Shown here one piece after another: positions 43,464 through 52,600 of a stretch of 64,000 bases of DNA (within the stretch, counting starts at the first letter, position 1; each line of letters starts with the position of its first letter). This stretch comes from Pseudomonas putida (GTDB lineage: Bacteria; Pseudomonadota; Gammaproteobacteria; Pseudomonadales; Pseudomonadaceae). The stretch is from contig NZ_MINI01000038.1 of NCBI RefSeq assembly GCF_002906855.1, positions 744,001 through 808,000 of the forward strand, read 5' to 3'. Below the pieces are notes generated by a model. It saw only the letters and a program-made list of their open reading frames with translations. It was not told the DNA's origin and did no database searches. A program made the translations under genes and the position numbers.

Positions 43464-45368
43464 ATGCAGAGCAACTCATTCAGCCGCCATGCCCAGCAGG
43501 TGCATACCGTTGCCCGAGGCGAAGCGGGTAGCGATCCGTCCATTGCCCGCTCCTGGTTGCGCTGCCTGGACGACTATCACCTCGACCCGTCGGTGATCGA
43601 GGCTCCGGTGGTGCTTGAGCACGGCCGCCTGCTGGAGAGCCGCGAACGGCTGCGCCAGGTGCTGAAGATCGCCGACAACGAAATGAACAGCCTGCACCAG
43701 CAGCTATCCGGCGCCGGCCATGCTGTGCTGCTGACCGATGCCCGTGGGGTGATCCTCAACTGCGTGACCGCGCCCTCCGAGCGGCGCAACTTCGAGCGCG
43801 CCGGGCTGTGGCTGGGGGCGGACTGGAGTGAGGCCCGCGAGGGCACCAACGGTATCGGTACCTGCCTGGTCGAGCGCCAGGCCCTGACCATTCACCAGAA
43901 TGAGCACTTTCGCGGCCGCCATACCGGACTGACCTGCTCGGCGAGTCCGGTGTTCGACCCGCACGGTGAACTGCTGGCAGTGCTCGATGTGTCCTCGGCG
44001 CGGCCGGACGTGTCGCGCCAGAGCCAGTTTCACACCATGGCACTGGTCAACCTCTCGGCGAAGATGATCGAGAGCTGCTATTTCCTGCGCCATTTCGAGC
44101 AGCAGTGGTTGCTGCGCATTCACGTGCAGGCCGAGTCGGTCGGCCAGTTCAGCGAAGGGTTGCTGGCGTTCGACGGCGATGGCCGCATTTGCGCCGCCAA
44201 CCAGAGTGCCCTGAACCTGTTAGGCACCATTCGCGGTGGCGTGCTGGGCAAGCCGCTGGAAATGTTCTTCGCCTGCAGCCATGACGAGCTGTTCAGCCGT
44301 GCCACGCCCGGTGGCAGTACGGTCTGGCCGTTGCGCACCCGTGATGGCCGCCAGGTGTTCGCCAGCCTGCGCGGGCAGGCGAGGGCGCCGCTGTGGACGG
44401 TGCCGGCCAGCCTGCCCCAGGCCAGGGCCGCCGTGGAGCCGGGCATCTGCCTGCTGGACCCGGCCTTGCAGCATGACTTCTACCGTGCCGTGCGCGTGTT
44501 CGAGCGCGATGTGCCGCTGCTGCTGTGTGGCGAGACCGGTTGCGGCAAAGAGGCCTTCGCCCAGGCCGTGCACCAGGCCAGTCAGCGCCGTGGCAAGCCT
44601 TTCGTAGCGGTGAACTGTGCCTCGATTCCCGAGAGCCTGATCGAGAGCGAGCTGTTCGGCTATCGCGGCGGAAGTTTTACCGGCGCGCGCAAGGAGGGCA
44701 TGCGCGGCAAGCTGCTGCAGGCCGATGGCGGTACCTTGCTGCTGGACGAGATCGGCGACATGCCGCTGGCCTTGCAGACCCGCCTGTTGCGGGTGCTGGA
44801 AGAGCGCCAGGTGGTACCGATCGGCGGTGAGCCGCAGGCGGTGGATGTGCGTATCGTCAGTGCCACCCACCGGGACCTGCTGGAGCGGGTGGAGCAGGGC
44901 AGTTTCCGTGAAGACCTGTACTACCGGTTAAATGGCTTGGAAGTGGCGCTTCCAGCGGTGCGCGAGCGTAGCGACAAGGAGTCGTTGCTGGACTTTCTGT
45001 TACGCCAGGAGGCGCAGGGGCAGGTTGTGCAACTGGCGCCAGAAGCGCGGCAGGCGCTGCTGAGCTTTGCCTGGCCGGGGAACGTGCGGCAGATGCGCAA
45101 TGTGTTGCGGACCTTGGTGGCCCTGTGTGAAAACTCGCTTATCGAGTTCTCGGATCTCCCCGCCATCATCAAAGCTCATGAGACCTATGTAGGAGCGGGT
45201 TTAGCTATGGACGGGGGCGCGCTTCTTCAAGATGCCGAGCGTCAGGCGCTAATGGACATCCTGGAGGCAAAACACTGGCACTTGACCCGGGTCGCCGAGC
45301 ACCTGGGCATCAGCCGCAATACCTTGTATCGAAAACTGCGCAAACACGGCATCGCCAGGGGCGTATGA
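43464..45368 (+). CDS. eatR: Sigma54-dependent enhancer-binding regulator EatR
   Basis: An AcoR-type bacterial enhancer-binding protein, 634 residues. An N-terminal GAF-like sensor (to about 200) and a PAS-like part are followed by the AAA+ domain: Walker A GETGCGKE near 356-363, the sigma54 loop GSFTGA at 403-408 (a variant of GAFTGA), Walker B GGTLLLDEIGD. A Fis-type HTH is at 595-630. It is divergent from the ethanolamine genes and should activate both sigma54 promoters, probably on sensing ethanolamine. Residues Y575-A581 (YVGAGLA) are encoded by a REP-like stretch in the linker before the HTH. Confidence 0.92.
   Translation: MQSNSFSRHAQQVHTVARGEAGSDPSIARSWLRCLDDYHLDPSVIEAPVVLEHGRLLESRERLRQVLKIADNEMNSLHQQLSGAGHAVLLTDARGVILNCVTAPSERRNFERAGLWLGADWSEAREGTNGIGTCLVERQALTIHQNEHFRGRHTGLTCSASPVFDPHGELLAVLDVSSARPDVSRQSQFHTMALVNLSAKMIESCYFLRHFEQQWLLRIHVQAESVGQFSEGLLAFDGDGRICAANQSALNLLGTIRGGVLGKPLEMFFACSHDELFSRATPGGSTVWPLRTRDGRQVFASLRGQARAPLWTVPASLPQARAAVEPGICLLDPALQHDFYRAVRVFERDVPLLLCGETGCGKEAFAQAVHQASQRRGKPFVAVNCASIPESLIESELFGYRGGSFTGARKEGMRGKLLQADGGTLLLDEIGDMPLALQTRLLRVLEERQVVPIGGEPQAVDVRIVSATHRDLLERVEQGSFREDLYYRLNGLEVALPAVRERSDKESLLDFLLRQEAQGQVVQLAPEARQALLSFAWPGNVRQMRNVLRTLVALCENSLIEFSDLPAIIKAHETYVGAGLAMDGGALLQDAERQALMDILEAKHWHLTRVAEHLGISRNTLYRKLRKHGIARGV
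45188..45205 (+). repeat. REP-like fragment inside the eatR coding sequence
   Basis: TGTAGGAGCGGGTTTAGC; its first 12 bases are identical to the REP edge at 31373-31384. It is read in frame as part of the linker between the AAA+ and HTH domains. Confidence 0.55.
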
Positions 45369-45434
45369 GCAAAACACCGGGTGCGATTTCCCGCGCCCTG
45401 GGCTACCCTGCCTCGAAGTTTTGCGAGGTCGACC

Positions 45435-46784
45435 ATGCATATTCATATTCTCGGTATTTGCGGCACTTTCATGGGGTCGCTGGCAGTGCTGGCCAAAGAG
45501 CTCGGCCACCGCGTCACCGGCTCCGACGCCAACGTCTATCCGCCAATGAGCACCCAGCTCGAAGCCCAGGGCATCGAGCTGACCCAGGGTTACGACCCGG
45601 CTCAGCTGGACCCTGCACCTGATCTGGTGGTGATCGGCAACGCCATGTCGCGGGGCAACCCGGCGGTGGAGTATGTGCTGAACAAAGGGCTGCCCTATGT
45701 GTCCGGCCCGCAGTGGCTGGCCGACCATGTGCTGCAGGGCCGCTGGGTACTGGCCGTGGCGGGCACCCACGGCAAGACTACCACCAGCAGCATGTTGGCC
45801 TGGGTGCTGGAGCATGCCGGCATGAGCCCGGGCTTCCTGATCGGCGGCGTGCCGCAGAACTTCTCGGTGTCGGCGCGTCTGGGCGGCACGCCGTTCTTCG
45901 TGGTGGAGGCCGACGAATACGACAGCGCCTTCTTCGACAAGCGTTCGAAGTTCGTGCATTACCACCCCCGCACCGCGATCCTCAACAACCTTGAGTTCGA
46001 TCACGCGGACATCTTCCCTGACCTGGCGTCCATCGAACGGCAGTTCCACCACTTGGTGCGGACCATCCCGAGTGAAGGCCTGGTCATTCACCCGACCACC
46101 GAGCAGGCGCTAGAGCGTGTGATCGGCATGGGATGCTGGACCCCTGTGCAGACCACCGGCGAAGGAGGCCAATGGCAGGCGCGCCTGCTCAGTGCCGATG
46201 GCTCGCGTTTCGAGGTGCTGTTCGAGGGTGAAGTGCAGGGTGTGGTGGACTGGGCCCTGACCGGCCAGCACAACGTCGCCAACGCCCTCGCCACGCTGGC
46301 CGCTGCCCGCCATGTGGGCGTGGTGCCGGCCATGGGCATCGAAGGCCTGAGTGCGTTCAAGAGCGTCAAGCGGCGCATGGAGAAGGTTGCTGATGTTCAG
46401 GGTGTGACCATCTACGACGATTTCGCCCACCACCCGACCGCCATCGCCACCACTCTCGACGGCCTGCGCAAGCGGGTTGGCGAAGCGCCGGTCATCGCCA
46501 TCATCGAGCCGCGCTCCAACTCCATGAAGCTCGGCGCCCATCGGGACGGCCTGCCGGAAAGCGTCAACGACGCCGACCAGGTGATCTGGTACGCACCCGC
46601 CAACCTGGGGTGGGACCTGGCTGCCACTGCCGCGCAGTGCAAGGTGCCAAGCGTGGTCGCCGACAGCCTCGACGCGATCATCGAGCGGGTCAAGGGCCAG
46701 GCCCGCCCGGGCACTCATGTGGTGATCATGAGCAACGGCGGCTTCGGCGGCCTGCATGGCAAGCTGGCCGAGGCCTTGAAGTGA
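45435..46784 (+). CDS. mpl: UDP-N-acetylmuramate:tripeptide ligase (murein recycling)
   Basis: Mpl attaches recycled L-Ala-D-Glu-mDap tripeptide to UDP-MurNAc. The 449-residue Mur ligase begins [16 protein letters not shown], has the ATP loop [14 protein letters not shown] near residues 109-122, EADEYDSAF, and the C-terminal [18 protein letters not shown]. Start 45435 is preceded by GAGG. It overlaps ubiX by four bases. eatR lies just upstream; I recall the same order in P. aeruginosa. Confidence 0.96.
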   Translation: MHIHILGICGTFMGSLAVLAKELGHRVTGSDANVYPPMSTQLEAQGIELTQGYDPAQLDPAPDLVVIGNAMSRGNPAVEYVLNKGLPYVSGPQWLADHVLQGRWVLAVAGTHGKTTTSSMLAWVLEHAGMSPGFLIGGVPQNFSVSARLGGTPFFVVEADEYDSAFFDKRSKFVHYHPRTAILNNLEFDHADIFPDLASIERQFHHLVRTIPSEGLVIHPTTEQALERVIGMGCWTPVQTTGEGGQWQARLLSADGSRFEVLFEGEVQGVVDWALTGQHNVANALATLAAARHVGVVPAMGIEGLSAFKSVKRRMEKVADVQGVTIYDDFAHHPTAIATTLDGLRKRVGEAPVIAIIEPRSNSMKLGAHRDGLPESVNDADQVIWYAPANLGWDLAATAAQCKVPSVVADSLDAIIERVKGQARPGTHVVIMSNGGFGGLHGKLAEALK

Positions 46785-47410
46785 GCGGACCGGAACGTAT
46801 CACCCTGGCCATGACCGGCGCTTCCGGGGCGCAGTATGGCCTGCGCTTGCTCGATTGCCTGGTGCGTGAGGACCGTGAGGTGCATTTCCTCATCTCCAAG
46901 GCTGCGCAACTGGTGATGGCCACCGAGACCGATGTGGTCCTGCCGGCCAAGCCGCAGGCCATGCAGGCGTTTCTCACCGAATACACTGGTGCTGCCGACG
47001 GGCAGATCCGTGTATACGGCAAGGAAGACTGGATGTCACCGGTGGCCTCGGGCTCCGGTGCTCCAGCGGCAATGGTGGTGGTGCCGTGTTCTACCGGCAC
47101 CTTGTCAGCAATCGCCACCGGTGCCTGCAACAACCTGATCGAGCGGGCCGCCGACGTCACTCTCAAGGAGCGCCGGCAGTTGATCCTGGTGCCGCGCGAG
47201 GCACCGTTTTCGACCATTCACCTGGAGAACATGCTCAAGCTTTCGCAGATGGGGGCGGTGATCCTGCCTGCGGCGCCGGGCTTCTATCACCAGCCGCAGA
47301 CCATCGATGACCTGGTCGACTTCGTCGTGGCGCGCATCCTCAACCTGCTGAACATTCCGCAGGACATGTTGCCGCGCTGGGGCGAGCATCATTTCGGGGC
47401 GGATGATTGA
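46781..47410 (+). CDS. ubiX: Flavin prenyltransferase UbiX
   Basis: UbiX makes the prenylated FMN cofactor used by the decarboxylase UbiD in ubiquinone synthesis. The 209-residue protein shows [21 protein letters not shown], the [33 protein letters not shown] region and [14 protein letters not shown]. The GTG start overlaps the mpl stop; the open frame upstream of it is inside mpl. Confidence 0.96.
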   Translation: MSGPERITLAMTGASGAQYGLRLLDCLVREDREVHFLISKAAQLVMATETDVVLPAKPQAMQAFLTEYTGAADGQIRVYGKEDWMSPVASGSGAPAAMVVVPCSTGTLSAIATGACNNLIERAADVTLKERRQLILVPREAPFSTIHLENMLKLSQMGAVILPAAPGFYHQPQTIDDLVDFVVARILNLLNIPQDMLPRWGEHHFGADD

Positions 47411-47418
47411 GGCGTTTC

Positions 47419-47694
47419 ATGGCCGGGTTGCTGGCGGCAAGCCTGCTCGGCGGCTGCGCCACGGTGCGCACGCTGGATGCCAACAAACCAGGGGCACCGG
47501 TGGTATACGCCGGGACCCGGCTGGACATGTATGTGATCAATGGCGGGTGTTGCCCCAAGGATCGCTTCGGGGCTGAGGCGCCAGCGTATCCGCACCTGGA
47601 CCTGCCTGGCAGCATGCTGCTGGATACACTGTTCCTGCCGCTGTCATTGCTGACGGCGGCAGGCATAGGGTTTCAGGCTACGGGCGGCCTGTAG
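47419..47694 (+). CDS. YceK/YidQ-type small lipoprotein
   Basis: A 91-residue lipoprotein (lipobox LLGGC) with the YceK/YidQ pattern: an N-terminal TPVVYAGTRLD-like segment (APVVYAGTRLDMYVINGG), then PYPxLDLPxSxxxDTLxLP (AYPHLDLPGSMLLDTLFLPLS). ATG 47419 has TGAGG upstream, next to the ubiX stop. A TTG at 47407 is possible. Function unknown. Confidence 0.82.
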   Translation: MAGLLAASLLGGCATVRTLDANKPGAPVVYAGTRLDMYVINGGCCPKDRFGAEAPAYPHLDLPGSMLLDTLFLPLSLLTAAGIGFQATGGL

Positions 47695-47697
47695 GGG

Positions 47698-48342
47698 CTA
47701 TTTCTTGCCGAGTTTGCGCAACTCGTCAGACTCGATAACCCGAATGCCGTCTTCTTCCTCCAGCGCCAGGCGCCAGAGTGCACGGGCCAGGGTGCAGGCC
47801 TCGATCCCCCGGTATTTGCCCGGTATCAACTTCGAAAACGGTGACGCCAGTTTCTCGCCCAACCGTGGTTGTATCCGTTCTCCGAGCAACAGCGAAGGCC
47901 GCACGATGGTCAGTTGAGGCCAGTCCTGAGCCTTGAGCGCTTCTTCCATCTCACCTTTGACCCGGTTGTAGAAGATCGACGACTTGGGATCGGCACCAAG
48001 GGCGCTGACCACCAACAGGTGGCGCGCACCCATTTCCCGCGCGCGCTTGCTGAAGGCGACGACCATGTCCAGATCGACGGCGCGAAACGCCTGCTCCGAG
48101 CCTGCCTGCTTGAGGGTGGTACCCAGGCAGCAGTAGGCAATATCGACCCGACCGGCCAGTTGTGGGAGAAACACTGCCGGGTCGCCCACCGGGTTTTCCA
48201 GGTGAGGGTGTTCGGCCAGTGGCCGGCGGGTCGGTGCCAGCACGCGACTGATGGTGGGTTCGTTGAGCAGGCGGTCGAGCAGGTGCTCACCGGTAAGGCC
48301 GGTAGCTCCGGCAAGCAGGACATGCTGAGGCGTCAAATACAT
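47698..48342 (-). CDS. NAD(P)-binding oxidoreductase-like protein
   Basis: A 214-residue atypical SDR with the dinucleotide motif [18 protein letters not shown] near residues 9-26 and [24 protein letters not shown], the pattern of YbjT/HTATIP2-like proteins. It has no clear catalytic YxxxK other than FYNRVK (Y-x-x-x-K), which may serve. It lies 27 bases downstream of the MORN-C13 gene on the same strand, so the two may be co-transcribed. Confidence 0.78.
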   Translation of the reverse strand: MYLTPQHVLLAGATGLTGEHLLDRLLNEPTISRVLAPTRRPLAEHPHLENPVGDPAVFLPQLAGRVDIAYCCLGTTLKQAGSEQAFRAVDLDMVVAFSKRAREMGARHLLVVSALGADPKSSIFYNRVKGEMEEALKAQDWPQLTIVRPSLLLGERIQPRLGEKLASPFSKLIPGKYRGIEACTLARALWRLALEEEDGIRVIESDELRKLGKK

Positions 48343-48369
48343 GATGTCTCTCCCTTGTTACACACAAGC

Positions 48370-50103
48370 TTAGCGGCTGGCAGGCGTTTTTGCCTGTTCC
48401 TCGGCCTTGGCCTGTGCCGCATTGCGCAAGGCTTCTTCGGCCTGTTGCTGACGCAGTTGCTGCCAGTGTGCCAGTACTGCGGGCGGCGCCCAGAATTGTG
48501 GCTCGGAGGCTTCGAAACCTTCCCTTCGTTCTCTTTCGGCAACACTGGTGCGCGCCAGTTCAAACGCCTGTTTCAGGTCGTCGGTCTGGTTCAGCGCCTC
48601 GGCGAACAGGGCATCGCCGAAGTAGGTGAAATCGGCTTCTTCCGAACAGCCGAACGACACCCGGTCGGCGCGTGCCGCAGTCATGATCAACGTGCGATCG
48701 TCCTTTAGCGGAGCGATGTAGCCACCTGAATAACAGGCGGAGATGACAATGATCTTGTCGCGGTCCTTGAGCGGTGCCAGGGCGCTGGCCAGTTCGTCGG
48801 CGGACAGGTCGGCCAGTTGCAGTCGTGGCTGATCGAGTACCAGCTGGTGGTCCTGGCTGCCGTGGCTGGTCAGGTAGATGAAGATCAGGTCTTCCGGGCC
48901 GCTGCGCTCGGCCAGGGTGCGGGCGGCGCGCGTGAGGTTCTCTCGGGTAGCCATGGGGCGGGTGGCCATCTGGTCGCGGTGGTTGACCAGGGTGACCTGG
49001 CCGCGGGCACCGAAACGCACCTTGAGCATGTTGCTGACATAGTCCGCTTCACGCAGGAACACGCTCTGCTGGCCATCGCCGGCCAGTACCAGGCTGTACA
49101 GCTGGATGGGGGGGGCCGAGCGCGGTACCCGGGCCAGGGCTTCTTCGAGCAGGCGGCCTTGGTTGAGCAGGGCCAGGTCCAGCGGGTCGGGCAGCAGTTT
49201 GCCTTTCTGGTCGCGAATGCGCACGCCATTGGCCCAGATGCCGCTTTCGACCTTGCCACTGGCCAGGGTCAGCTTGCCGTGACCCTGGTAGGCATCGTTG
49301 TCGAAACCGCCGACGTACTTGCTGCCATCAGGCAGCTGCAGGCTGCCTTGGCCGGAGAGGCGCCAGTCAACGAAGGTGCCTTTATAGTGGCTGCCGTCGC
49401 TGCCGAGCAATTCACCTTCGCCAACCAGTGAACCGTCCTTGAAATCGCCGATCCACACGTCGCCGTCGGCATTTTCATAACGGCCGCGGCCTTCCAGGCG
49501 GTTGTCCTTGAATTCACCGATGTATTGCTCGCCATCGACGCTGTCGTAGGTGCCGCTGCCTTGCAACTGGCCATCGACAAAGTGGCCGCTGAACTGGTTG
49601 CCGCTGGCATCGCTGCGCACGCCTGCGCCATTGGGCTTGCCTTTGGCGAACAAGCCCTGGTAACGGCTGCCGTCAGCCATTTCGAGTATGCCTGCACCTT
49701 CGTACTGGTCGTCCTTGAATTGGCCGCGGTAGATCTGATCGGCCTGCTTGAGGCTACCTTCACCGTCGCGCCGGCCGTGGCTGAACGTGCCGGCATAGTG
49801 GCTGCCCGGGGTGGTCAGGTCGCCCAGGCCGTGAAACAGCCCTTTGTCGAACTGGCCACGGTAGATCTCGCCATTGCTGCCGTGCCACTCGCCCTGGCCA
49901 TGCCATTGGCCGTCCTTGAAGCTGCCGGCGTACCAGCTGCCGTTGGGGTAGTCAATGCGCCCCTCGCCCTGCAGCAACCCATCGACCACTTGGCCCCGGT
50001 AGCGGCCACCGTCGGGCAGGCGCGCGTCGGGCGGGGACAACGACTCACCATCGCCACAGGCAGCGAGCATCAGGAACAGTGCGAAGGGGAGCAGTGGACG
50101 CAT
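48370..50103 (-). CDS. Lipoprotein with MORN repeats and C13 (legumain-like) peptidase domain
   Basis: A 577-residue exported lipoprotein. Signal peptide and lipobox LAAC (C16, followed by Gly, so probably outer membrane). Residues 35-283 are eleven tandem MORN repeats with a period of 22-23 residues (pattern YxGxFxDGxxxGxGxxxxxxG), plus a partial twelfth. Residues about 330-545 form a C13 peptidase/caspase-fold domain with the catalytic pair H414 (YLTSHGS) and C457 (VISACYSGG). A helical Gln/Ala tail follows. The two parts suggest a surface-tethered protease or transpeptidase. Targets are unknown. A short same-strand oxidoreductase gene follows. Confidence 0.88.
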   Translation of the reverse strand: MRPLLPFALFLMLAACGDGESLSPPDARLPDGGRYRGQVVDGLLQGEGRIDYPNGSWYAGSFKDGQWHGQGEWHGSNGEIYRGQFDKGLFHGLGDLTTPGSHYAGTFSHGRRDGEGSLKQADQIYRGQFKDDQYEGAGILEMADGSRYQGLFAKGKPNGAGVRSDASGNQFSGHFVDGQLQGSGTYDSVDGEQYIGEFKDNRLEGRGRYENADGDVWIGDFKDGSLVGEGELLGSDGSHYKGTFVDWRLSGQGSLQLPDGSKYVGGFDNDAYQGHGKLTLASGKVESGIWANGVRIRDQKGKLLPDPLDLALLNQGRLLEEALARVPRSAPPIQLYSLVLAGDGQQSVFLREADYVSNMLKVRFGARGQVTLVNHRDQMATRPMATRENLTRAARTLAERSGPEDLIFIYLTSHGSQDHQLVLDQPRLQLADLSADELASALAPLKDRDKIIVISACYSGGYIAPLKDDRTLIMTAARADRVSFGCSEEADFTYFGDALFAEALNQTDDLKQAFELARTSVAERERREGFEASEPQFWAPPAVLAHWQQLRQQQAEEALRNAAQAKAEEQAKTPASR

Positions 50104-50189
50104 GGCGGAATCCAGGCAAAAAGTCTGCCGAGTATGCCGCAGAATGGGGGGCGCAGGTATCTGTGATCTGGCTGAATCAGTACTGAATT

Positions 50190-50271
50190 CTTCGCGGGTA
50201 AACCCGCTCCCACAGGGGGCCGTACAGCTTCAGGCTGGCGCGGTACCGCTGGGAGCGGGTTCATCGAGGCG
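50190..50271. repeat. Diverged REP pair
   Basis: Two REP-like halves, 50190-50216 and 50246-50271, in inverted orientation between the MORN-C13 and MaoC genes. The left half has GCGGGTAAACCCGC. Nothing else is visible in this 192-base gap. Confidence 0.7.
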
Positions 50272-50295
50272 TCGAACCGTCGCGAATAGGGCCAA

Positions 50296-50751
50296 TCAGA
50301 CGAAGCAGAGCGAGAGGGGTTCGGCGATATAGGCCGGTTTCTCTTCGCCTTCGATCTCCAGAGTAACGGTGGCTTTCAGCAGCCATTGCCCAGGCTTCTT
50401 CTCGATCACCTCACCCAGGTCCACCTTCAGTCGTACCCTGCTGTCGACCTTCACCGGCTGAATGAAGCGCACGCTGTCCAACCCGTAGTTGACAACCATC
50501 TTCACCCCCTCAGGCAGCAGCAGGATGTCCAGCATCAGCATGGGGATCAGCGACAAGGTCAGGAAACCATGGGCGATGGTGGTGCCGAACGGGGTTTTCG
50601 CCGCCTTTTCCGGGTCGACATGGATGAATTGGAAATCGCCGGTGGCCTCGGCGAACAGGTTGATGCGCTGCTGGTCGATCTTCAGCCAGTCGGAACGTCC
50701 CAGCTCCTTTCCAACGTACTGCGATAGCTCGTTTACCGGTACATAGGGCAT
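50296..50751 (-). CDS. MaoC-like (R)-enoyl-CoA hydratase/dehydratase
   Basis: A 151-residue hot-dog-fold protein. The hydratase motif is visible near residues 33-60: INLFAEATGDFQFIHVDPEKA followed by PFGTTIAHGFLTLSL, with the Asp and His of the (R)-hydratase catalytic pair. Start 50751 has GGAGA upstream; the longer frame to 50817 is unsupported. It may act on fatty-acyl-CoA or polyketide intermediates; the substrate is unknown. Confidence 0.88.
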   Translation of the reverse strand: MPYVPVNELSQYVGKELGRSDWLKIDQQRINLFAEATGDFQFIHVDPEKAAKTPFGTTIAHGFLTLSLIPMLMLDILLLPEGVKMVVNYGLDSVRFIQPVKVDSRVRLKVDLGEVIEKKPGQWLLKATVTLEIEGEEKPAYIAEPLSLCFV

Positions 50752-50894
50752 CGCGACTCTCCAGGTTGTCATTTGGTACGAGAGTGCAAGATCAGCACGG
50801 CGAACCGTTTCAGTCAAGATGCCCGCTTTTCGGCGAATATCGGCTTACAGGCAGCCCATGCTTATAATGGCCGGCATGCCTGAAGGAGATACTT

Positions 50895-51260
50895 ATGCTG
50901 TTGCGTGGTTTGACCTGGCTGGTGCTGTTTCAGCTGCTGGGTACGGCGCTCAATTACTTGTGCGTGCCAATTCTACCGGGGCCGATCATTGGCCTGTTGT
51001 TGCTGCTGTGCTTCCTCATGGCCCGTGGCGAAGTCGGCAAGCCGCTGAGCGAGGCCGCCGGTAGCCTGCTGCGCTACCTGCCACTGCTGCTGGTGCCGCC
51101 GGCGGTGGGGGTGATGGTCTATGCCAAGGACATTGCTGCAGACTTCTGGGCGATTGCGGGTGCCTTGCTGATTTCCTGCCTGGTGACCCTGGTGTTCGTC
51201 GGCCTGTTGATGCAGAAGCTCATCGATCGCCAGCATGGCAAGCGTGAGGAGCGGCCATGA
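50895..51260 (+). CDS. lrgA: CidA/LrgA-family holin-like protein
   Basis: A 121-residue membrane protein with four hydrophobic segments and the family segments LNYLCVPILPGPIIGLLLLL and LLLVPPAVGVMVY. LrgAB-type pairs affect autolysis and, in some bacteria, pyruvate or overflow-metabolite transport. AGGAG precedes the start. It overlaps lrgB by four bases. Confidence 0.9.
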   Translation: MLLRGLTWLVLFQLLGTALNYLCVPILPGPIIGLLLLLCFLMARGEVGKPLSEAAGSLLRYLPLLLVPPAVGVMVYAKDIAADFWAIAGALLISCLVTLVFVGLLMQKLIDRQHGKREERP

Positions 51261-51973
51261 TTCTTGACTGGCAAGGCGCGCTCGACGCAGTCATCCATCA
51301 TCCCTTGTTCGGCATCGGCATCACCTTGGGTGCCTATCAGATCGTACTGGCAGCCTATGAAAAGACCCGCTGGATCTTCCTGCAGCCGGTGCTGGTATCG
51401 ATGCTGCTGGTGATCGGCGTGTTGCTGACCTGCGGCATCAGTTACGCCGAATACCGCAAGAGCACCGAAATCATGAACATCCTCCTCGGCCCCGCCACCG
51501 TGGCCTTGGCGGTACCGCTCTATCTCAACCTGCGACGCATCCGGCAGCTGTTCTGGCCGACTTTTACTACGCTGGTAATCGGAGGCCTGTTCGCCACGGT
51601 CTGCTGCCTGCTGCTGGGCTGGTGGTTCGGTGCCGAGCACATGATCCTGATGACCATGGCGCCGAAGTCGGTCACTTCGCCGATCGCCATGCTGGTGGCC
51701 GAGCAGATTGGTGGTGTGGCGGCGTTGGCGGCCGTGTTTGTATTGATTACTGGCGTGATCGGAGCGATCTTCGGCCCGGCGCTGCTGACCCGCCTGGGTG
51801 TGCTCAGCCCGGAGGCGCGTGGCATGTCGCTGGGGGTGACGGCCCATGCCGTGGGCACTTCGGTGGCCTTGCAGGAAAGTGATGAATGCGGCGCTTTTGC
51901 CGCGCTGGCGATGAGCCTGATGGGGGTGGCCACGGCGGTGTTCCTGCCGTTGGCGGTCAGCCTGGTGGCTTGA
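51257..51973 (+). CDS. lrgB: LrgB-family membrane protein
   Basis: The 238-residue partner of LrgA, with about six hydrophobic segments, LLGPATVALAVPLY near residues 75-88, MAPKSVTSPIAM and GVTAHAVGTS, the hallmark motifs of the CidB/LrgB family. It is translationally coupled to lrgA. Confidence 0.93.
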   Translation: MILDWQGALDAVIHHPLFGIGITLGAYQIVLAAYEKTRWIFLQPVLVSMLLVIGVLLTCGISYAEYRKSTEIMNILLGPATVALAVPLYLNLRRIRQLFWPTFTTLVIGGLFATVCCLLLGWWFGAEHMILMTMAPKSVTSPIAMLVAEQIGGVAALAAVFVLITGVIGAIFGPALLTRLGVLSPEARGMSLGVTAHAVGTSVALQESDECGAFAALAMSLMGVATAVFLPLAVSLVA

Positions 51974-51982
51974 GGAATTGTG

Positions 51983-52573
51983 ATGACGCTACCGCTGTTT
52001 CCCCTCAATACCGTGTTGTTTCCGGGTTGCCTGCTAGATCTGCAGATCTTCGAGGCGCGCTACCTGGACATGATTGGCCGCTGCATGAAGCAGGGCACCG
52101 GCTTTGGCGTGGTATGCATCGTCGAAGGCGAACAGGTCGGCAAGGCGCCGCCAGTGGTGGCGTCGATCGGTTGCGAGGCGGTGATCCGCGACTTCGTCCA
52201 GCAGGACAACGGCTTGCTGGGTATTCGGGTGGAGGGTGTACGACGCTTCGAGCTGAGCCAGACCGAAGTGCAGAAGGACCAGTTGCTGTTGGGCGAGGTG
52301 CATTGGTTGACGGAGCAGCCGGACAGCCCGCTCACCGGGCACGACGATGACCTGCTGGCGCTTTTGGTGGCGCTGGGCGAGCATCCGATGGTCGAGGCGC
52401 TGGACATGCCGCGGGAAGTCGACGGGCGCCAGGCGCTGGCCAACCAGCTGGCCTACTTGCTGCCATTCATGGAAGAAGACAAGCTGGACTTGCTCGCGAT
52501 CGACTCGCCGGCGCAGCGACTGGAAGAGATCCAGAAGCTGCTGGAGCGGATTCAGGGCGAATTGTTCGCCTGA
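51983..52573 (+). CDS. Lon N-terminal-domain protein
   Basis: A 196-residue protein made only of the Lon substrate-binding (LAN/PUA-like) domain: LPLFPLNTVLFPGCLLDLQIFEARYLDMI at the start and later LLGIRVEGVRRFELSQ, without ATPase or protease parts. The ATG at 51983 has GAGGAA upstream, ten bases after lrgB. Such stand-alone proteins are common in proteobacteria; function is unclear. Confidence 0.88.
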   Translation: MTLPLFPLNTVLFPGCLLDLQIFEARYLDMIGRCMKQGTGFGVVCIVEGEQVGKAPPVVASIGCEAVIRDFVQQDNGLLGIRVEGVRRFELSQTEVQKDQLLLGEVHWLTEQPDSPLTGHDDDLLALLVALGEHPMVEALDMPREVDGRQALANQLAYLLPFMEEDKLDLLAIDSPAQRLEEIQKLLERIQGELFA

Positions 52574-52600
52574 TTGAATTCAGTGGCCTGTACCGGCCTC

